Positions 21,976-34,362 of a stretch of 64,000 nucleotides of DNA are shown piece by piece. The stretch comes from Aspergillus flavus (taxonomy: Eukaryota > Ascomycota > Eurotiomycetes > Eurotiales > Aspergillaceae). Under the pieces are notes generated by a model. That model worked only from the letters and a program-made list of their open reading frames with translations, was not told where the DNA came from and did not search any database. The position numbers and the translations under genes were made by a program. The first letter of the stretch is position 1. Each line of letters starts with the position of its first letter. The DNA is taken from assembly GCF_009017415.1 (NCBI RefSeq), contig NC_092408.1, forward strand, positions 2,976,001 to 3,040,000, written 5' to 3'.

Positions 21976-22458
21976 GCAAATTATATGGCCTTTCTAACGA
22001 AGTCGATTTATGTATAGCGCATTGGCAAATTCATTCAATTAATAACACAAACGCACCAGATCGAAAACCCCTCTATTAGCAAAGACCCAAGTAAACCAAT
22101 CCTAATTCCAATCAAACCAAACAGAAAAGCAAAGAAAAGAAAACAAACCCCCCAAAACGCCAAGCACACGCGAACAAAACAAGTCACACATCATTTCCCA
22201 CCTCCAGAACTTGAACAGGACACGTGCCCAACACGTGCAACAAATCCAAAAGGGTAAATAAATCAGTAAATGAAGCAAAACCCTTGAAACAAAAAACAGA
22301 GCAAGCAAAAGACCAAATATCCAATATCCAATATCCAATATCACCTAATAATATTCATATACAAATCTCGCCTACCCCTTCTTAACAACCCGCAGAAAAA
22401 TACATAATGCTCACCACCTCCTGAACATCATCATCATCCAAAAGAAAAATACAATACA
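21976..22458. other. intergenic between the P450 and Mpv17-family genes
   Basis: About 480 bp of AT-rich sequence. It contains a triple tandem CCAATAT array just upstream of the Mpv17-family gene, listed separately. Confidence 0.5.
22321..22341 (+). promoter_or_regulatory. triple tandem CCAATAT array
   Basis: Three head-to-tail copies of CCAATAT begin at 22321, 22328 and 22335. They lie about 120-140 bp upstream of the ATG of the Mpv17-family gene. CCAAT is the core site of the fungal CBC/Hap complex. Three copies in register are unlikely to be a neutral spacing, but binding is an inference. They could also be a simple 7-bp tandem repeat. Confidence 0.4.
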
Positions 22459-23332
22459 ATGCCCCCATCCCCCTTGACAGTGACCCTGATCCAATCCACG
22501 ATCCTCAACGCCATCTCCAATATCCTGGCCCAATTAATAGACCGGCACAAAGAAAACGTACGTAGAATTTCTTTTTACTTTTCACTACTATTTCCTTTAT
22601 TCCCCGTGATCCGTGTAGAGGTGGTGAATACACCTATACAAACTAACCAAAATCTACCTACTTTCCCTTCTTACTACCTTACCCCAATGATAAGTATACA
22701 ACAACTTCCAAGCTTACTAACAGAACCCACGGGGGAAAAAAGAAACCATTCGCCTTAAACACAATCGCACTCATCCAATTCATCACCTACGGCGCCATTA
22801 TCGTGCCGCCCAATTTCTCCTGGCAGAGATACATCGAAGCCAGGTTCCCGGGTTTTCCCAGCTGGAAGAGAAATAACGACAACCATGTGCCCGAGCCCAA
22901 TGGTCTCCTGCCAACGAAGGAGAAGCCGTTTAGGCCGAAGCAGCAGAGATCTGGGATGTGGAACTTTGCTGTGAAGTTCCTTCTGGATCAGACTATTGCT
23001 GGAGTGTGTAATATTCTCTTGTTTATTGTGTTGATCAATCTGTTGAAGGGATCAAATTTGGGGAGGGTTTGGGAGTTGGTTTGTGAGGTATGCTATCTCC
23101 TTTCTTTCTTTTCTGCTTTTTGGTAATCTCTCTTTTCTACTCTTTTGGGGGTCTATCGTTGCGGTGCTGACAAGGGTAGGATTTTGGTCCCATCATGCTG
23201 GCTCGTCTGAAGTTTCGGCCTATCGTGTCGGCGCTTATGTATACTGTTGTCCCTGTCGACCGACGGGTGGTGTTTGGGAGCGCCTGCGGAGTTATCTGGG
23301 GGATTTATTTAAGTCTTTATGCGGTTGTTTGA
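22459..23332 (+). CDS. Mpv17/PMP22-family membrane protein
   Basis: Three exons, 22459-22557, 22743-23087 and 23180-23332, all in phase 0, encode 198 residues. Members are four-helix proteins of the mitochondrial inner or peroxisomal membrane with poorly known, possibly channel-like, roles. The N-terminal helix TLIQSTILNAISNILAQLID is typical, followed by LNTIALIQFITYGAIIVPPN. The C-terminal family signature appears in exon 3: DFGPIMLARLKFRPIVSALM, then a VP-x-x-R-R block and WGIYLSLYA. A basic, proline-containing loop of about 45 residues between helices 2 and 3 is longer than in human MPV17. The acceptor of intron 1 (AAAAAAG) is less canonical than the rest, but it restores phase and lies downstream of a CTTACTAAC branch point. 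The gene converges on the transporter gene with 270 bp between stops. Confidence 0.87.
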
Positions 23333-23602
23333 ACCGTCCGGTACCGGTTTTAGATTTTTCATCGTTAGCACTAGGGTAACTGATAGATTCTATTCACTGT
23401 TCCATGCAAGGAAGAATCCTTATATACATAGCCTAACAAAGCAAGAAACGTCCACTTCCCTGAACACTAAACGTGGAACTTTTCCAACCACCATGATAAA
23501 GAGGCAGCAAGCCATATTAAATAGAACTTGTAGACTGCATTATGATAAACATGAAGCGAAACATAACCCCATCCGCAGAGCAAGGCCTAGAAATAGTGCA
23601 TT

Positions 23603-25487
23603 CTAGGCAGCCATCGCCTCAATCTTCTTGCCTTTCACGGACAGCCACTGTATAGGAAGTGCCGCGAAGAAGCCAATTGCCCCTATGGCCACTGCAGCAT
23701 AGAATGTCTGGGTGATAGCATCGTTGTAGGACTCGAGAACTGTAGGTAATATGTCCTTCGACACAGCCTGCCGCAGCATCGTAGCACCGGCACCAACCAC
23801 CTTAGCAATATCAACTTCGGGGGCTCTGGCAAGAATGTTCTTGCGCAGTTGGTTTTGAAACACATTCTGTGCGACAGAGACAAAAAGCGCGCCCCCTAGT
23901 GTCTGGGTGAACATGACGATAGCCGTTGCAGTGGGGACATCAGCAATTGGAAGAGCAGCTTGGACAACAATCATGGGTTGCTGCAGACCCAAGCCCACGC
24001 CAACTCCGAATAGAACCTGGTACCCAATCCATGCAGCATCACCTGAATCGACTTTTAACGTGCTCAGAAGCCCACCACCGATTGACATGAGAATCGGTGT
24101 GGCGATCATGAACGGTGTATAGTATCCAACCATAGTGACACAAGCACCAGCAGCAATGGAGGCAACAATCATAGGAAGGAGCAACGGAAGGTTCATTATG
24201 CCTGACCTGGTTGCTGTGACACCTTTTATCGCTTGGAACCAAATCGGAAGCTATTAAAAGCACAAATTAGCGTATGTCTCTGTGGTCGTAGAAGGTGCCA
24301 GCTTACATAGTAGATATAGATGAAAAATGCTCCACCAACGCAGAAGCTGTAAGCTGCAGCGCCCCATACATTCCGATTCTTGACCAGTCGCGGAGGTACC
24401 GTAGCCTTGTCCTGCTGCCACCACTGTATACCACAGAAGGCAATGAGAAGGACCCCGAATACAACGAAAAGAGCTATGATCCGAGCATTGTTCCAGGCAT
24501 ACATAGTGCCTCCCCATTGTAGAGCGAGCAATACACAGATAATTGATGGCATGAACAGGGCAGTTCCAGGGAAGTCTAGTTGCCCCATTTGGTTTTTGAA
24601 GCCGGAATTGTCCTTGACAGACTTGGGTGCTCTGAAAAAGAAAATGATGAAGAAAGCAGTCACTCCGCCAAAAGGCAAATTGATGTAAAAACACCATCTC
24701 CAACTGAGGCGGTCCGTAAACGCACCGCCCATCAAGGGTCCGGCCACACTCGCGATTCCATACATTGATCCCATCATCGCGGCGAAGATTGGTCGTCGGT
24801 TCAGTGGCACTGTCTGTGCAATGATAATGAGGGCCCCCGAAAATAGTCCTGCTGCCCCGAGACCGGCTATGGCTCGGCCAACGATCAGTGTTAATGAGTT
24901 CGGCGCGATCCCGCAGATCAGAGATCCCAGTTCGAAAACAAAAAGGGCAGTTAAGTAGACCCATTTTGTAGAGTAGAACGTATACAGCTTGCCGAACGTC
25001 AGGCACAATGCACACGTTGTCAGGAGGTATGCGCTGCCATACCAGCCCACATCTTCAAGGGACTTGAACTGATCTGTGATCTTCGGGATTGCCGTGGAAA
25101 TGATGGTGTTGTCCTAAGCAAATCAAGCTCATTAGCAGGCCATCCAACGGTCATGCGTAACAGTTATTGCCAGCAAGTAGTGAATGGTCTTACCAGTGCC
25201 AGACAGAAGATGGCAAGGGCCAGTGCGATAGTAATTAGGCCAAGTTTCCAAGAGCTTGGATATTCTTCCTCCTCTTCTTGCGTTGCTTCATCGCCTGGGC
25301 TAGTGTTCGCCACATGTATACTGTTTTCATTCTTTGCTTCTGAGACCAGCGCAGGCGACTCTTCCTGTGAGCCGGCGAGCGTACTCCCTTTTTCCATGGA
25401 TGGTCGGCCCTCCACTGATCTGCTGTCGGATACAAAACTGGCCTGTGGCGGTGAGCGAAGAGTGTCTTGCAGTTTATTGTCGTGCAT
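23603..25487 (-). CDS. MFS transporter of the DHA2 (14-helix) drug:H+ antiporter family
   Basis: Three exons, 25487-25194, 25113-24307 and 24250-23603, all in phase 0, encode 582 residues. The cytosolic N-terminus is acidic ([11 protein letters not shown]). TM1 reads into [14 protein letters not shown], the DHA signature formed exactly across intron 1. TM2 starts at [10 protein letters not shown]. The antiporter motif C region is seen as [20 protein letters not shown], followed by [11 protein letters not shown]. The intron 2 join restores [15 protein letters not shown], a further DHA2 hallmark. About 14 hydrophobic segments can be counted. Such proteins export toxins, drugs or fungal metabolites across the plasma membrane in exchange for protons. 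Its cargo is unknown. It sits beside a P450 gene but on the opposite strand and separated by the Mpv17-family gene. Confidence 0.93.
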
Positions 25488-26765
25488 TGTATCTATTGAC
25501 CTAGAGAATCTAGATAGAGATGAAATGGGAATAAGAGGTATGAAAGACAGAAAAACAAAGTGACGTAAAGGGAAGGAACGGTTGAGGTCGTCAATCTAAC
25601 GAAGGGAAAGTATAGAAAAGTAGTTAAGAGGCAAGAACTGGGGAGGATTAACTTTACCTGCTAGGGTTGGCGATATAAGACCGATCACTGATTCATTGAT
25701 GACACCGTGACGAAGCAAAGGGTGACGAGGTCCTGCCTTGTACCCAATCGGTGAAGTGTAAATGAACCTCCGCGGCAGCGTCACTTCGAAAAAAGACTGG
25801 CTTTCCATCTCAGGACGTTTTGTACTACATCAAAGAAACATGCCCGCGTGAACGGGATCTTCTGCTCCCGAAGACCGAAGAAATGTCATCCTGTCCATGC
25901 TCTTTTCCCCAAAATAATCATGGGGTGTCATATCAGACATCCGATCCATTCTTTCCACGGAATCTAGGTAATCCGTGGTCCGTAATGAAGAATAATGAAC
26001 TGTGAAGTCCTAAAAAAATAACAAAGAAAGTGTCACGGCCTAGACTACGGACGGACCAGCCTTGACCCTGCCGCTGAGCATTAAAATACAATGAATGACC
26101 GGCCTTTGTCAACTAGACTGACTGTCTTTGCAGATAAATCCCTTGCATCTGAGCTGCAGATTGACCTAGCCTGAGCAATAAAATGAAGGAAAAGGTTTCC
26201 TTGGCCATTTGCAAGGAGACCAACTAATGAGTGGATCTATCAACCTTATGTGCTCATATAGGAAACTCTAATGTCAGGTACCGTGACGAGCGGGTAATTT
26301 GATGGAGCCCCAGCTTTGTATGGATCATTAGGCTATTGCCACAGAATGGATAATCTTGGTTGATCGGCGAATTAAAAGTATTGTAAACACCCCGGGGGTT
26401 TGGTCAAGGTTCTCATACATAGAGACTGCGATTTTATTAATAAGGACGCTGTTGAAAGGACTTCATGAGTAGGAAAATTTTTTTATTGCAACATATCTTC
26501 CGTGTTCCATGATAATGCTAATTAACGCCTTAAAAAATGAATATTGTTACACCCTCCTTCCCAGCCACTCTCACTAACTCCAGGTCCTTTCACAGTAAGC
26601 CGTCCCTGCAAATTCGAGCACATGGCCTTCGCCGCGTGGAAAGCGGCTAGGGAAGGTGAAGATAAAGTAGTCTTCACCGGCAGTCCGAGGTCACCCATTC
26701 AAAACGAACCATAAAACAAGGGGGAATAAAGTTGAGATCATCGCAAAGTGTTAGTCATACGACCA
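25488..26765. other. intergenic, transporter promoter plus glucokinase 3' region
   Basis: About 1.28 kb without a recognisable gene. The transporter promoter is at the left end and the glucokinase 3' UTR at the right end. The centre (25990-26560) is AT-rich. Confidence 0.5.
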
Positions 26766-28305
26766 CTACTGGGCCTTCATTCTGGCTTCTTCCTTGCTAG
26801 CCACCAGTGCAATCAAAGCCGCACCAACACCACTGCCATCCTTTGAGATACCAATGCGCACCTTCTTGTCGCCGGCAACGCCTACCTCGGGCACCTCACG
26901 CAAGGCGTCACGCATGTATCCCTCAAAGTTAGGGTAGAACTCGACCAAGCTTCCGTCGACACCAACGTCCACTAGATCGTCGGTCTCGAGTTTCTTGGTG
27001 GCGATGAGGATGGCAGCAATAGGCACGGCGCTCAGACGAGCAGCGCGCTTGCCAATGGCATGCACGATCGTCTTAACAACCTTGCAGTCCGTGGTGCTAG
27101 CCCGTTCGATCTTCAAGTGGTCCTTTAATGCCGTCTTGGTAGGCTCCATGCTCTCGCTGTTGTCAGCTTCAACCAAGCTCAGGAGGCTAGTGTCAAGGCC
27201 CCACTGACGGAAGAGCGTAGAGTTTTCTGGAACAATAACATCCGACGAGGCACTGGGCTTGAACAGACCCAGGGATTCGTTGCGGTGCAGATCAACCAGG
27301 ACACGGCGCAGAATCTCACCGAGGAACATTCCGGAGACTCGCTTTTCGAACATCTGGATGCCAGGGTTGTTACTTTCCTCATCCAGCTGCTGGTCGTAGA
27401 CGGTGTTGGGCAAGACACTCAGGTGGTTATCAAAGCTACCCCACTCAGCATTGATAATCATTTCACCCGTTGTCTTATCGTAGTCGGAATGTTCGATAGT
27501 AGCCATCTTGGTGATCTTGTCGAGCTTCTCGACGTAGGCACCGTTGGTACCCGTGCCGAAGATGGCACCGAGGAAAGTTCCCGTTTCACCAGGGGAGGTG
27601 TATGAACGGGCCATCAGGGTTCCAACTGTGTCATTGACAAGAGCGGCCACGCGCACGGGGAGCTCCAGAGCATCAAGCGCATTTTGCAATAGCGCGCAGA
27701 CATCATGGCCGACGGCATCGGGAATGTTGAAGCCCTTCGTCCAGCGAATGAGGGTACCCTTGTTAATGCCGACCTGGCGCACGGGGAAACTGAAAGTAAA
27801 GCCCAAATCAAACAAATCCTCTTCGCTATTTCCTTCACGTCGGCGTTTGAGGTGAGCTTCGAAGTGTTCGTTGTGGTGGATACGCAGGAAAGCTTCGATC
27901 TGGCGAGCCAAGAAAGTGAAGAGATCCTTGGAGGTGCCGGAAGCCATCAATTCACGAGGGATCATGATTTTAGACTGGGTGAGAGAAAAGGTGTTATCAC
28001 CGTGTAGATCTACTGAACACACACGAAAGTTGGTACCGCCAAGATCTACGGCTAGGTACAGCCCCTGTCACAACAAGGTCAGACATGCAATTGCGATATA
28101 ATAAACAGGATCGATAATATACCTTCTCTGTCCCATTTGGTACCGAGGTAACGAACGTTGGGATTTGGCTCAGAGTTGTGCCCTCCTTGCTCAGTCCTTC
28201 ATCAATCTCTCGGATGTACTCTTTCACCCCGCGTTGGACCCCCTCGGCGGGGAAGTCGAACTGGCGGGCAATCCGCGCAGCTTCGTCCAACAAGGCGGAT
28301 GACAT
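26766..28305 (-). CDS. glkA: Glucokinase (hexokinase family)
   Basis: Two exons, 28305-28123 and 28064-26766, join in phase 0 across a 58-nt intron and give 493 residues, the usual length for fungal glucokinase. The enzyme phosphorylates glucose with ATP at the first step of glycolysis. The phosphate-1 loop LAVDLGGTNFRV is formed just after the intron. The sugar-binding block LGFTFSFPVRQ, followed by LIRWTKGF, comes next. NDTVGTLMA carries the catalytic Asp. GTGTNGAYVEK and the ATP-binding KDGSGVGAALIALVA complete the fold. The sequence pattern, with VPNGTEKGLYLAVDLGG and IMIPRELMASGT, is closer to Aspergillus glucokinase GlkA than to hexokinase HxkA. The catalytically silent hexokinase-like regulators lack several of these residues, so this one should be active. 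The gene symbol is by family resemblance. Confidence 0.92.
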
Positions 28306-29811
28306 TGTGGGAAGCGGGAGGAAACGGAAGTAGGATAGTGGGGGGGTTAGAGTGTTTAGAGAGAGAGTTGACAAAAGAATAAGTTGAAGGATAGAAGGGA
28401 GTGAGGAGAGAGAGGGAACAACACGAGGTAGGTATGGAGGGGTAGAGAATTTGGCGGGGGGAAGGGAAGGGGGAAAAAAAATTATTTCTTGGAATTATAT
28501 AGGTTGCATGGTATCCAAGCGATAATATTGAGGGCGCATACGTAGGGAAGTGTCGAAGAGGGGTCGATGAGGTCAGTCAGTGGGCCAGATTTGGACCTAA
28601 AGATGTTGAGCCAATGGGGTCTCCGGGTTCGCCGGCGCTTCTCTTCACTGAGACCCTAGAATTATTGGATATTTTCCCGAATGTTTCGGGCCCCAATAGA
28701 TCTGTCTTAGCAGTGCATGGCGTGGATGCAAATGGAAGCCTTGATGGTAGCGAACCCGTTCCATGACGCTATGAAACTGTGTGGGGTGTTTTACCGGTGA
28801 GAGACAATGGTTAGGACGGCGTGTAGACACGGGGAAGACACGGAGAAGACACGGAAGGAAAGGAATGATCTTTATTGGTGGTGCAGTCCGTGAGCAGAAC
28901 ACTACCGGCGAAATGTAGTATAGTACAAGAATGGCCTTATCACTTCCGAAGTGAACACTCTCCGTATGGAGTAGTCTGGGGTGACATTTAGAGGCTGACA
29001 TGCATGGTGGTTAGGTGACAGAAAGTGGGGAAGAAAGAGCCTGGCAAAGTTACGCCGATTCCTTATCCCATGAGCGTCGAGTAACTACACAGTACTCCCT
29101 TCTCCAGTACATAGGTCTAGGGTACTCCGTACACAACTTACTGAAAACCAAATACTCTGTGTTAAAACGCTATGTATACACTGCCCTGTAATCACTTACC
29201 AGAAATACATATCTCAGTCACTGGTGGCAATGATAATCATGCTACACATAATGACCTGATCCTATAACACACTAGTCCTTGATTTGGATTCATTGCGGCT
29301 GTTACCAAGTACCAAGAACCACCTCCTTTGGCTACGGGAACAACCAACACGGCAAGAACCGTTACTCCAAATCTCGTTCACGGTACAGGGTTACATTGCG
29401 ACTCGAACAATTGGCCAATTGAGACACATTGACAGCAGCCACCGTGTTTTAATATCCTATCTAGATCAATACTAGAACACAGAAGATCTAGAAATAGGGG
29501 CCAGAGGGCTAAAAGAACAGGAGAAGGACAAAAGAGCATACCTCACTTGACTCCATACTACTTCCGTGCGCAAGCAGCACATACAGCGAATGACTAATCA
29601 TCACGTGACATACACCGGCGGAAGTCGGCTGCTGCGTAGAAACGGCGATATGCGAACTCCTCTGACGACCTTGGAATTGCCCAGGCCCTGCTGTCTCCGC
29701 TGTCTTCACGGTGTTAAATCGGAGCTATATTCAGGCACCGGAAAAGACTAAATTTGTTTTTCTGTCTAAAGATCCGAGGAAAGGGATCAATTTCCAATAA
29801 TTAAACACATA
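28306..29811. other. intergenic, divergent promoter region of glucokinase and Mic19
   Basis: About 1.5 kb between divergent starts. A purine-rich plus strand (28370-28480) lies just upstream of the glucokinase ATG. A TACTCCGTA motif is at 29123-29131 and a related CTCCGTATGGAGTA palindrome at 28960-28973. No coding gene was recognised. Confidence 0.5.
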
Positions 29812-30728
29812 ATGGGCGCCGGTAGCTCCAAGCCTGACGCTTCGGCGGGCTCGAAACATGTTTTTTCGAGGTATGTTTACATCTGTACTACCAGTCAATT
29901 GCTTTTTGAATGGACATTCTGCCAGTCCCGGGTATGAAACAAGGAAGAGACGGCATTATTCGTACGTTAAATGAGGAAGGATACTTCACGCCGGGTAGTG
30001 GGTAGATTTGAAGAGGGAGAGGGACAGACACATTTCCCCCAGATACAATGCAGCATTCAATCGAGTAGGCTGACACGGTTGATTTCTATAGCAGTGGCCC
30101 CGTCGAGTTCTCATCTAACCTCGTTGACCACCTCCAATCCAACACCGAGGTGCGTATATATTCGCGAAACACATTCAGAAGAATTACCGAAAACAACCAA
30201 TTGGCAGCCAAAAACTAACCAGAATAGACGGACGCCTCCCGTGCAAAGAGCATCGAACTCCAGATCCAGGCCCGCGTAGCCCAAGAGCTCGAACGTCTCC
30301 GTCAACGCGAGCAGCAGACCATTGCTGAGATCGAGAAGCGCATTGCGGAATCCAAAGACACTGCTCCCTCGTCGTTCTCTTCCACACCAAACATCAGCTA
30401 CCCTCCTGGCTCGCTGAACCTGGATGCTCCCCGGATCCCCTTCGCGGGCCGCGAATACACTCCTGCCCCTGTCCCCGATGCGCAGCCCATCAACCGTGAT
30501 GTGTCCCGTGACTCGGTAAACACCGAAATCGAGGAACTGCGTGCTAAGCTTGAGGGCCGGAGAAAGTTGGTTCAGATTGATGAGAGCGTTGAGAAGGCCA
30601 AGTCAAATGTCGTGAGCTGTTTGCGCTTGAATGACCGCCGGCCTTTGGATTGCTGGCAGGAGGTTGATGCGTTCAAGAGGGAGGTTGCTAAGCTTGAGGA
30701 AGCGTTCGTAGACCGGGTTGTTGGTTAG
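29812..30728 (+). CDS. MIC19: MICOS complex subunit Mic19 (DUF1690/CHCH family)
   Basis: Three exons, 29812-29870, 30092-30149 and 30228-30728, join to 205 residues. The first two carry matched phases (59 + 58 nt) and intron 2 has an ACTAAC branch point. Mic19 is a peripheral inner-membrane subunit of MICOS that helps shape cristae junctions and links to Mic60. The N-terminus MGAGSSKPD fits an N-myristoylation signal as in Mic19/Mic25. A coiled coil rich in Glu, Arg and Gln (ARVAQELERLRQREQQTIAE and onward) follows. A C-terminal CHCH-like helix has a C-x10-C pair in VVSCLRLNDRRPLDC, as in yeast Mic19. The middle (about 85-130) is Pro/Ser-rich. The gene converges on POP1. Intron 1 (221 nt) is long for this window. 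Confidence 0.88.
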
Positions 30729-31138
30729 ATGATGCAGTCAAAAACTATATGTGTTGCTTAACAATAGATTCCTCAGATCTCTCGTGTTATGTTGTGTATA
30801 TGTTCCTGTATGTACCGGGATTAGGCTCAGGCTGTGACTATTACTTGCGTGGAATTTTTGGCCGCTTTATCGAGGGTACTCATGGTTTTAGTGGGTAATT
30901 TTAAGATGGTTTGTTTTCATGCCCTAGAACTGTACATCCCGTGTGTAGGTTATTTTGGACATTTGAAAATTCCAACCTCGTGTCTGTCAATTTGCACTGG
31001 CAGTCTTTTTTCAATACGTGATCGTCCTGCATCACCCGTAGTGAATTCTACGCTTGAGATGAAGTCCAAAAAAAGAAAAAAGATCCTGGGTATCATATAA
31101 TAGTGACATAGCTTTCAATGCCTACACAGCACATGCGT
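30729..31138. other. convergent 3' region between MIC19 and POP1
   Basis: About 410 bp between two converging stop codons. It presumably holds both 3' UTRs. No other feature was seen. Confidence 0.5.
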
Positions 31139-33891
31139 TCAAGCAACTTCCCAATAACCCAGTCTTCCTACCCTCTCGCCCGCTCCCCGAATGATGCACA
31201 TGGTCCTCTCTCGAGCCTTGCATTTTCCAAGGGCAGCTAGAGTGACCTTCGACACCTGTATCGAACCAACTCCTGTGCCCTTGCCTGCGGAGAGATTGAA
31301 ATTTCCTGTTGTTACAAAGCCAATGAGATCTTCTTCCGATGGAAGAGGCAAATGCTCCTGATGGACATCTGTATCGATTTGGGCTGATAGAAGAGATGCA
31401 GCGAGGCGCGCTTGGGGGTCTGAACCAGTGCTGGAAGATTCACGACCAGGTGATTTGTGACCGGCCGGCTTAGCTGATGCAAAAGAAAGCCATTTCTGAC
31501 GGAGTTCTGGGTTGGTGGTAGGTAGACGGTAGATTCGAGCTCGCGGGGTAGGGGTGCCTCGATTAAATAAGGAAACTCTTACAGTCGCAAGAGCTGAATT
31601 GTCGACACTAGAATTCTGGTCTCTAAGTGCACGGTCGGCTTCGGCTGGCTGTAAGTGGTGTATACCGAGCGGAAGACCATCCACAGAGGTTTCCTCGTCC
31701 TCGCCATTCTGCCGTGTTTCAATTTCGCCCTCAGCCTTCGCTTTTTTGTCCTTTTCATTGGGATCGCTGGCGTCAGAAGCTTCAGCACCCTGGACCAGTC
31801 TCTCCCAATCGCATGCCCAACCCCGACCAATCTCACCTCTCTGGTTGGCTCCCAAATCAATACTGTCGAATTCAACTCTCCGTCCCTTAGGCCGTCGTTC
31901 CCATTCCTTCTTTGACTGTTCTCGGTCACGCAAGTTCCATTCCCAACCAGCACGTGTGCCAGGGAAATCACCGGGGAACCAGGGTTCACCTGCTTCAAAA
32001 GCGAGCTGTTGCTGCTCTTTTAGACCACCAAGTCTCGGGTTTCCACCGCTTGAAAGGGTATAATACATCAACGAATACCACACTGGAAGGACGCACTTCC
32101 AAGGGAGAAGTACAGTCCAGCTACCTGGGGCATTGTTATCCTTCGTTTGAGCTCTGGGTCGAGTTGCAAGAAGCATCATCGGGATCTGCGGGTCAGTATC
32201 TCGAGGAGTCGGAAGGCGACCAGGCCCAGCTTCAGTCCGTCGCCGATTGATAGCTTTTTGGCTGGGCAGTTGGCGCACGGCAGCTAAGCGTGCGCGACGG
32301 TCGAAAATAGAAGGTGTTGTTTGCGTACGATCAGGTGCCCAGGATGACAAGGTCATAGCTAGGTCTTGCATGTCCTTTTCAGAGGAAGGGGGTCTCATTG
32401 TCTTGTGCGGGAAACGGAGACGAGGATCAGATATGGGAAATGCAAGGAGGGCGTTTTGTGGGAGAGATGAAGGATTCGAGACGCCCAGTAAAGAGTTCCA
32501 CGTAGATTCCGGGGTGTTCGATAGTTTACTGTTCTCATTCGATTCAACTGGCCTCAGCACCGCCAACAGAGCTTCAGTGGAGCCCGGACCTGTGATATCG
32601 ATGCTGCCAATCTCGAAACGAAGATCTTCGATCATCACAGGAGGGTTCTGCCTTTTGGAAACCTCGAGTAGCTCATTCCACAACTGTAAGAATGCAGACG
32701 GGTGTACTCTGATGAAGAGCTTCTTCCTATCTTTTTTGGAGTTTTTGTTCTCCACAGAGCTAGCTTTATCCGCATCCATCATTTCAACGTCTCCCGGCTT
32801 TTCCTCAGCACATCGAATCAAGGTGACTGGCGCAATAGGCCTCTGTGGCCCGTCGCACTCATAAGCCCACACTTGTAAGCTTCTTGTTCCGGCTCTCCAT
32901 TTTTTGCCCCTTGGGCCCCATGCTTCATTCCCGTCAACGCCGACGGCCCTCAGAACACATTCTAATGCACCTTCCGTTCCCTCCAGCTGAATGGTAGACA
33001 TATAGCTCATATCCCATACTATAGCGCCCCTCGCGCCTCTCGCCCGATGGGTCGGCCGGTAACTCTTCTCGGTCGGCGACAAAGGAATGGCGAATCGCCA
33101 CAGAGGATCTTTAGACGTAGTCATGTGGGCTCGTTTTGCATGAAACATGTGCGTAGGGAGCCACGTCTTGCATTTTTGCCGCTTCTTGAATTTGGACTCT
33201 GGCGGGGGTGGGCGCGAGAGCTTATTTTTCTTGATCTTAGGGACACGCGGGGCAATATCAAAGGAGTGGCTGCCCGCCTCTTCCAGCGACTTCTGGTTCT
33301 CTTTATCACGCTTCGCTTTCGAGTGAGCTCTCTTGGCTTTGGTCTTGGTATTGAGGTTTTGGAGACGTCTGGCGGTTTCGAGACGGATGCGCATGGCCTC
33401 TGTTGGTTTCCTCCGACGTGCCGTCACGGTTGGTGTGTTATCTTCCATCATCTATTAGGTCGTAGGTTGTTTAGCAAGATTTTCCACACAGCTTGACTTG
33501 AGCGCTCACTGGGGCCATCCAGTTCGTAAAGCACCCAGGAGTGTTTCTAGCGTACCTCTCTCTTGGCCCTCGCCCTCAACCTACTTGGCACCCTCTTCAC
33601 ATTGTGACTGGCCGTTCTCCTCCTCAACGATCGAGGTACTTGCTGGAACGCGCGACTCGTCAGGGCGGCCTTCGATCGTTGCATGCCCGACTCCAGGGCA
33701 CGAATTTCGAATTCACGGGCTTCGAGATACGCGGCAACATCGAGTTCTCCGGAAGCAGAAAGGGCAGATTCGGCGGACTGTGCAGCAAGTGTGCGGGCAT
33801 CGAATGTTTTGGCGCGCTTCCGAGCTGCTGCGGAGCCATTTTGTGCTCCTGGGTGAGTGGACTTGCGCTTCGAAGCAGGGTTGGGGGCCAT
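31139..33891 (-). CDS. POP1: RNase P / RNase MRP protein subunit Pop1
   Basis: Two exons, 33891-33556 and 33451-31139, join in phase 0 across a 104-nt intron and give 882 residues. Pop1 is the largest protein subunit of RNase P (tRNA 5' maturation) and RNase MRP (rRNA processing) and holds the RNA fold in the nucleolus. Exon 1 has a basic, disordered start (MAPNPASKRK) and the Pop1-type block AAYLEAREFEIRALE. Exon 2 begins MMEDNT and carries the conserved CKTWLPTHMFHAKRAHM block with PLWRFAIPLSP. The POPLD domain reads TVLLPWKCVLPVWYSLMYY, then GGLKEQQQLAFEAGEPWFPG. Numerous basic tracts are consistent with RNA binding. The in-frame ATGATG immediately after the acceptor gives a shorter alternative start, but the exon 1 block is conserved, so the long form is preferred. 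Confidence 0.93.
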
Positions 33892-34362
33892 TATGGCCAA
33901 TGGAGGCGTCGGACAAGCTAAAGTTAAATAAAGGTATACGATAATAAAAGAAAACCAATTTCTGGCTGGTGAATTATAGTGGCATTAAATGTGGTCTGGA
34001 ATTAAAATTCCATATAGGAAAGCGGTGCTCGGAAAGCTTTAGCGCGTCACTCTTCCCGGCCGAAAGCCACTGGAAGGTACCACACCAATGATAGACGGTT
34101 AAGGGGGGGAAAGAGCAAACCCGTTGCGATCACAATGTAGATCTCTGGAGACCGGGGAGGCAGAGCTAATTCGTACTACGCAATATAAGGTTATTGACTG
34201 ACATCATACTACGGACAAAGGAAGAATGTTCACAATTTCATAGCTTCGTTATTTATTGTATCTCTAAAGTGGGCTGTCTAATTCTAAAACATTATCCCCA
34301 CTGCTGGAGTGCCAGCATCCTCTATTGGTCCCATGTCATAGTCCTTCTTCCTGTTGACGTAT
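33892..34362. other. intergenic between POP1 and the peroxiredoxin gene
   Basis: About 470 bp of the POP1 promoter and the peroxiredoxin 3' region. Nothing else was recognised. Confidence 0.45.

Noticed and set aside
24254..25015. 253-codon minus-strand frame
   Set aside because: Alternative-frame shadow of the DHA2 transporter exon 2.
20212..25487. Secondary-metabolite gene cluster
   Set aside because: A P450 and a transporter are present, but no polyketide, peptide or terpene synthase or cluster regulator is adjacent in the window.
32247..32864. 205-codon plus-strand frame
   Set aside because: Antisense shadow of POP1.
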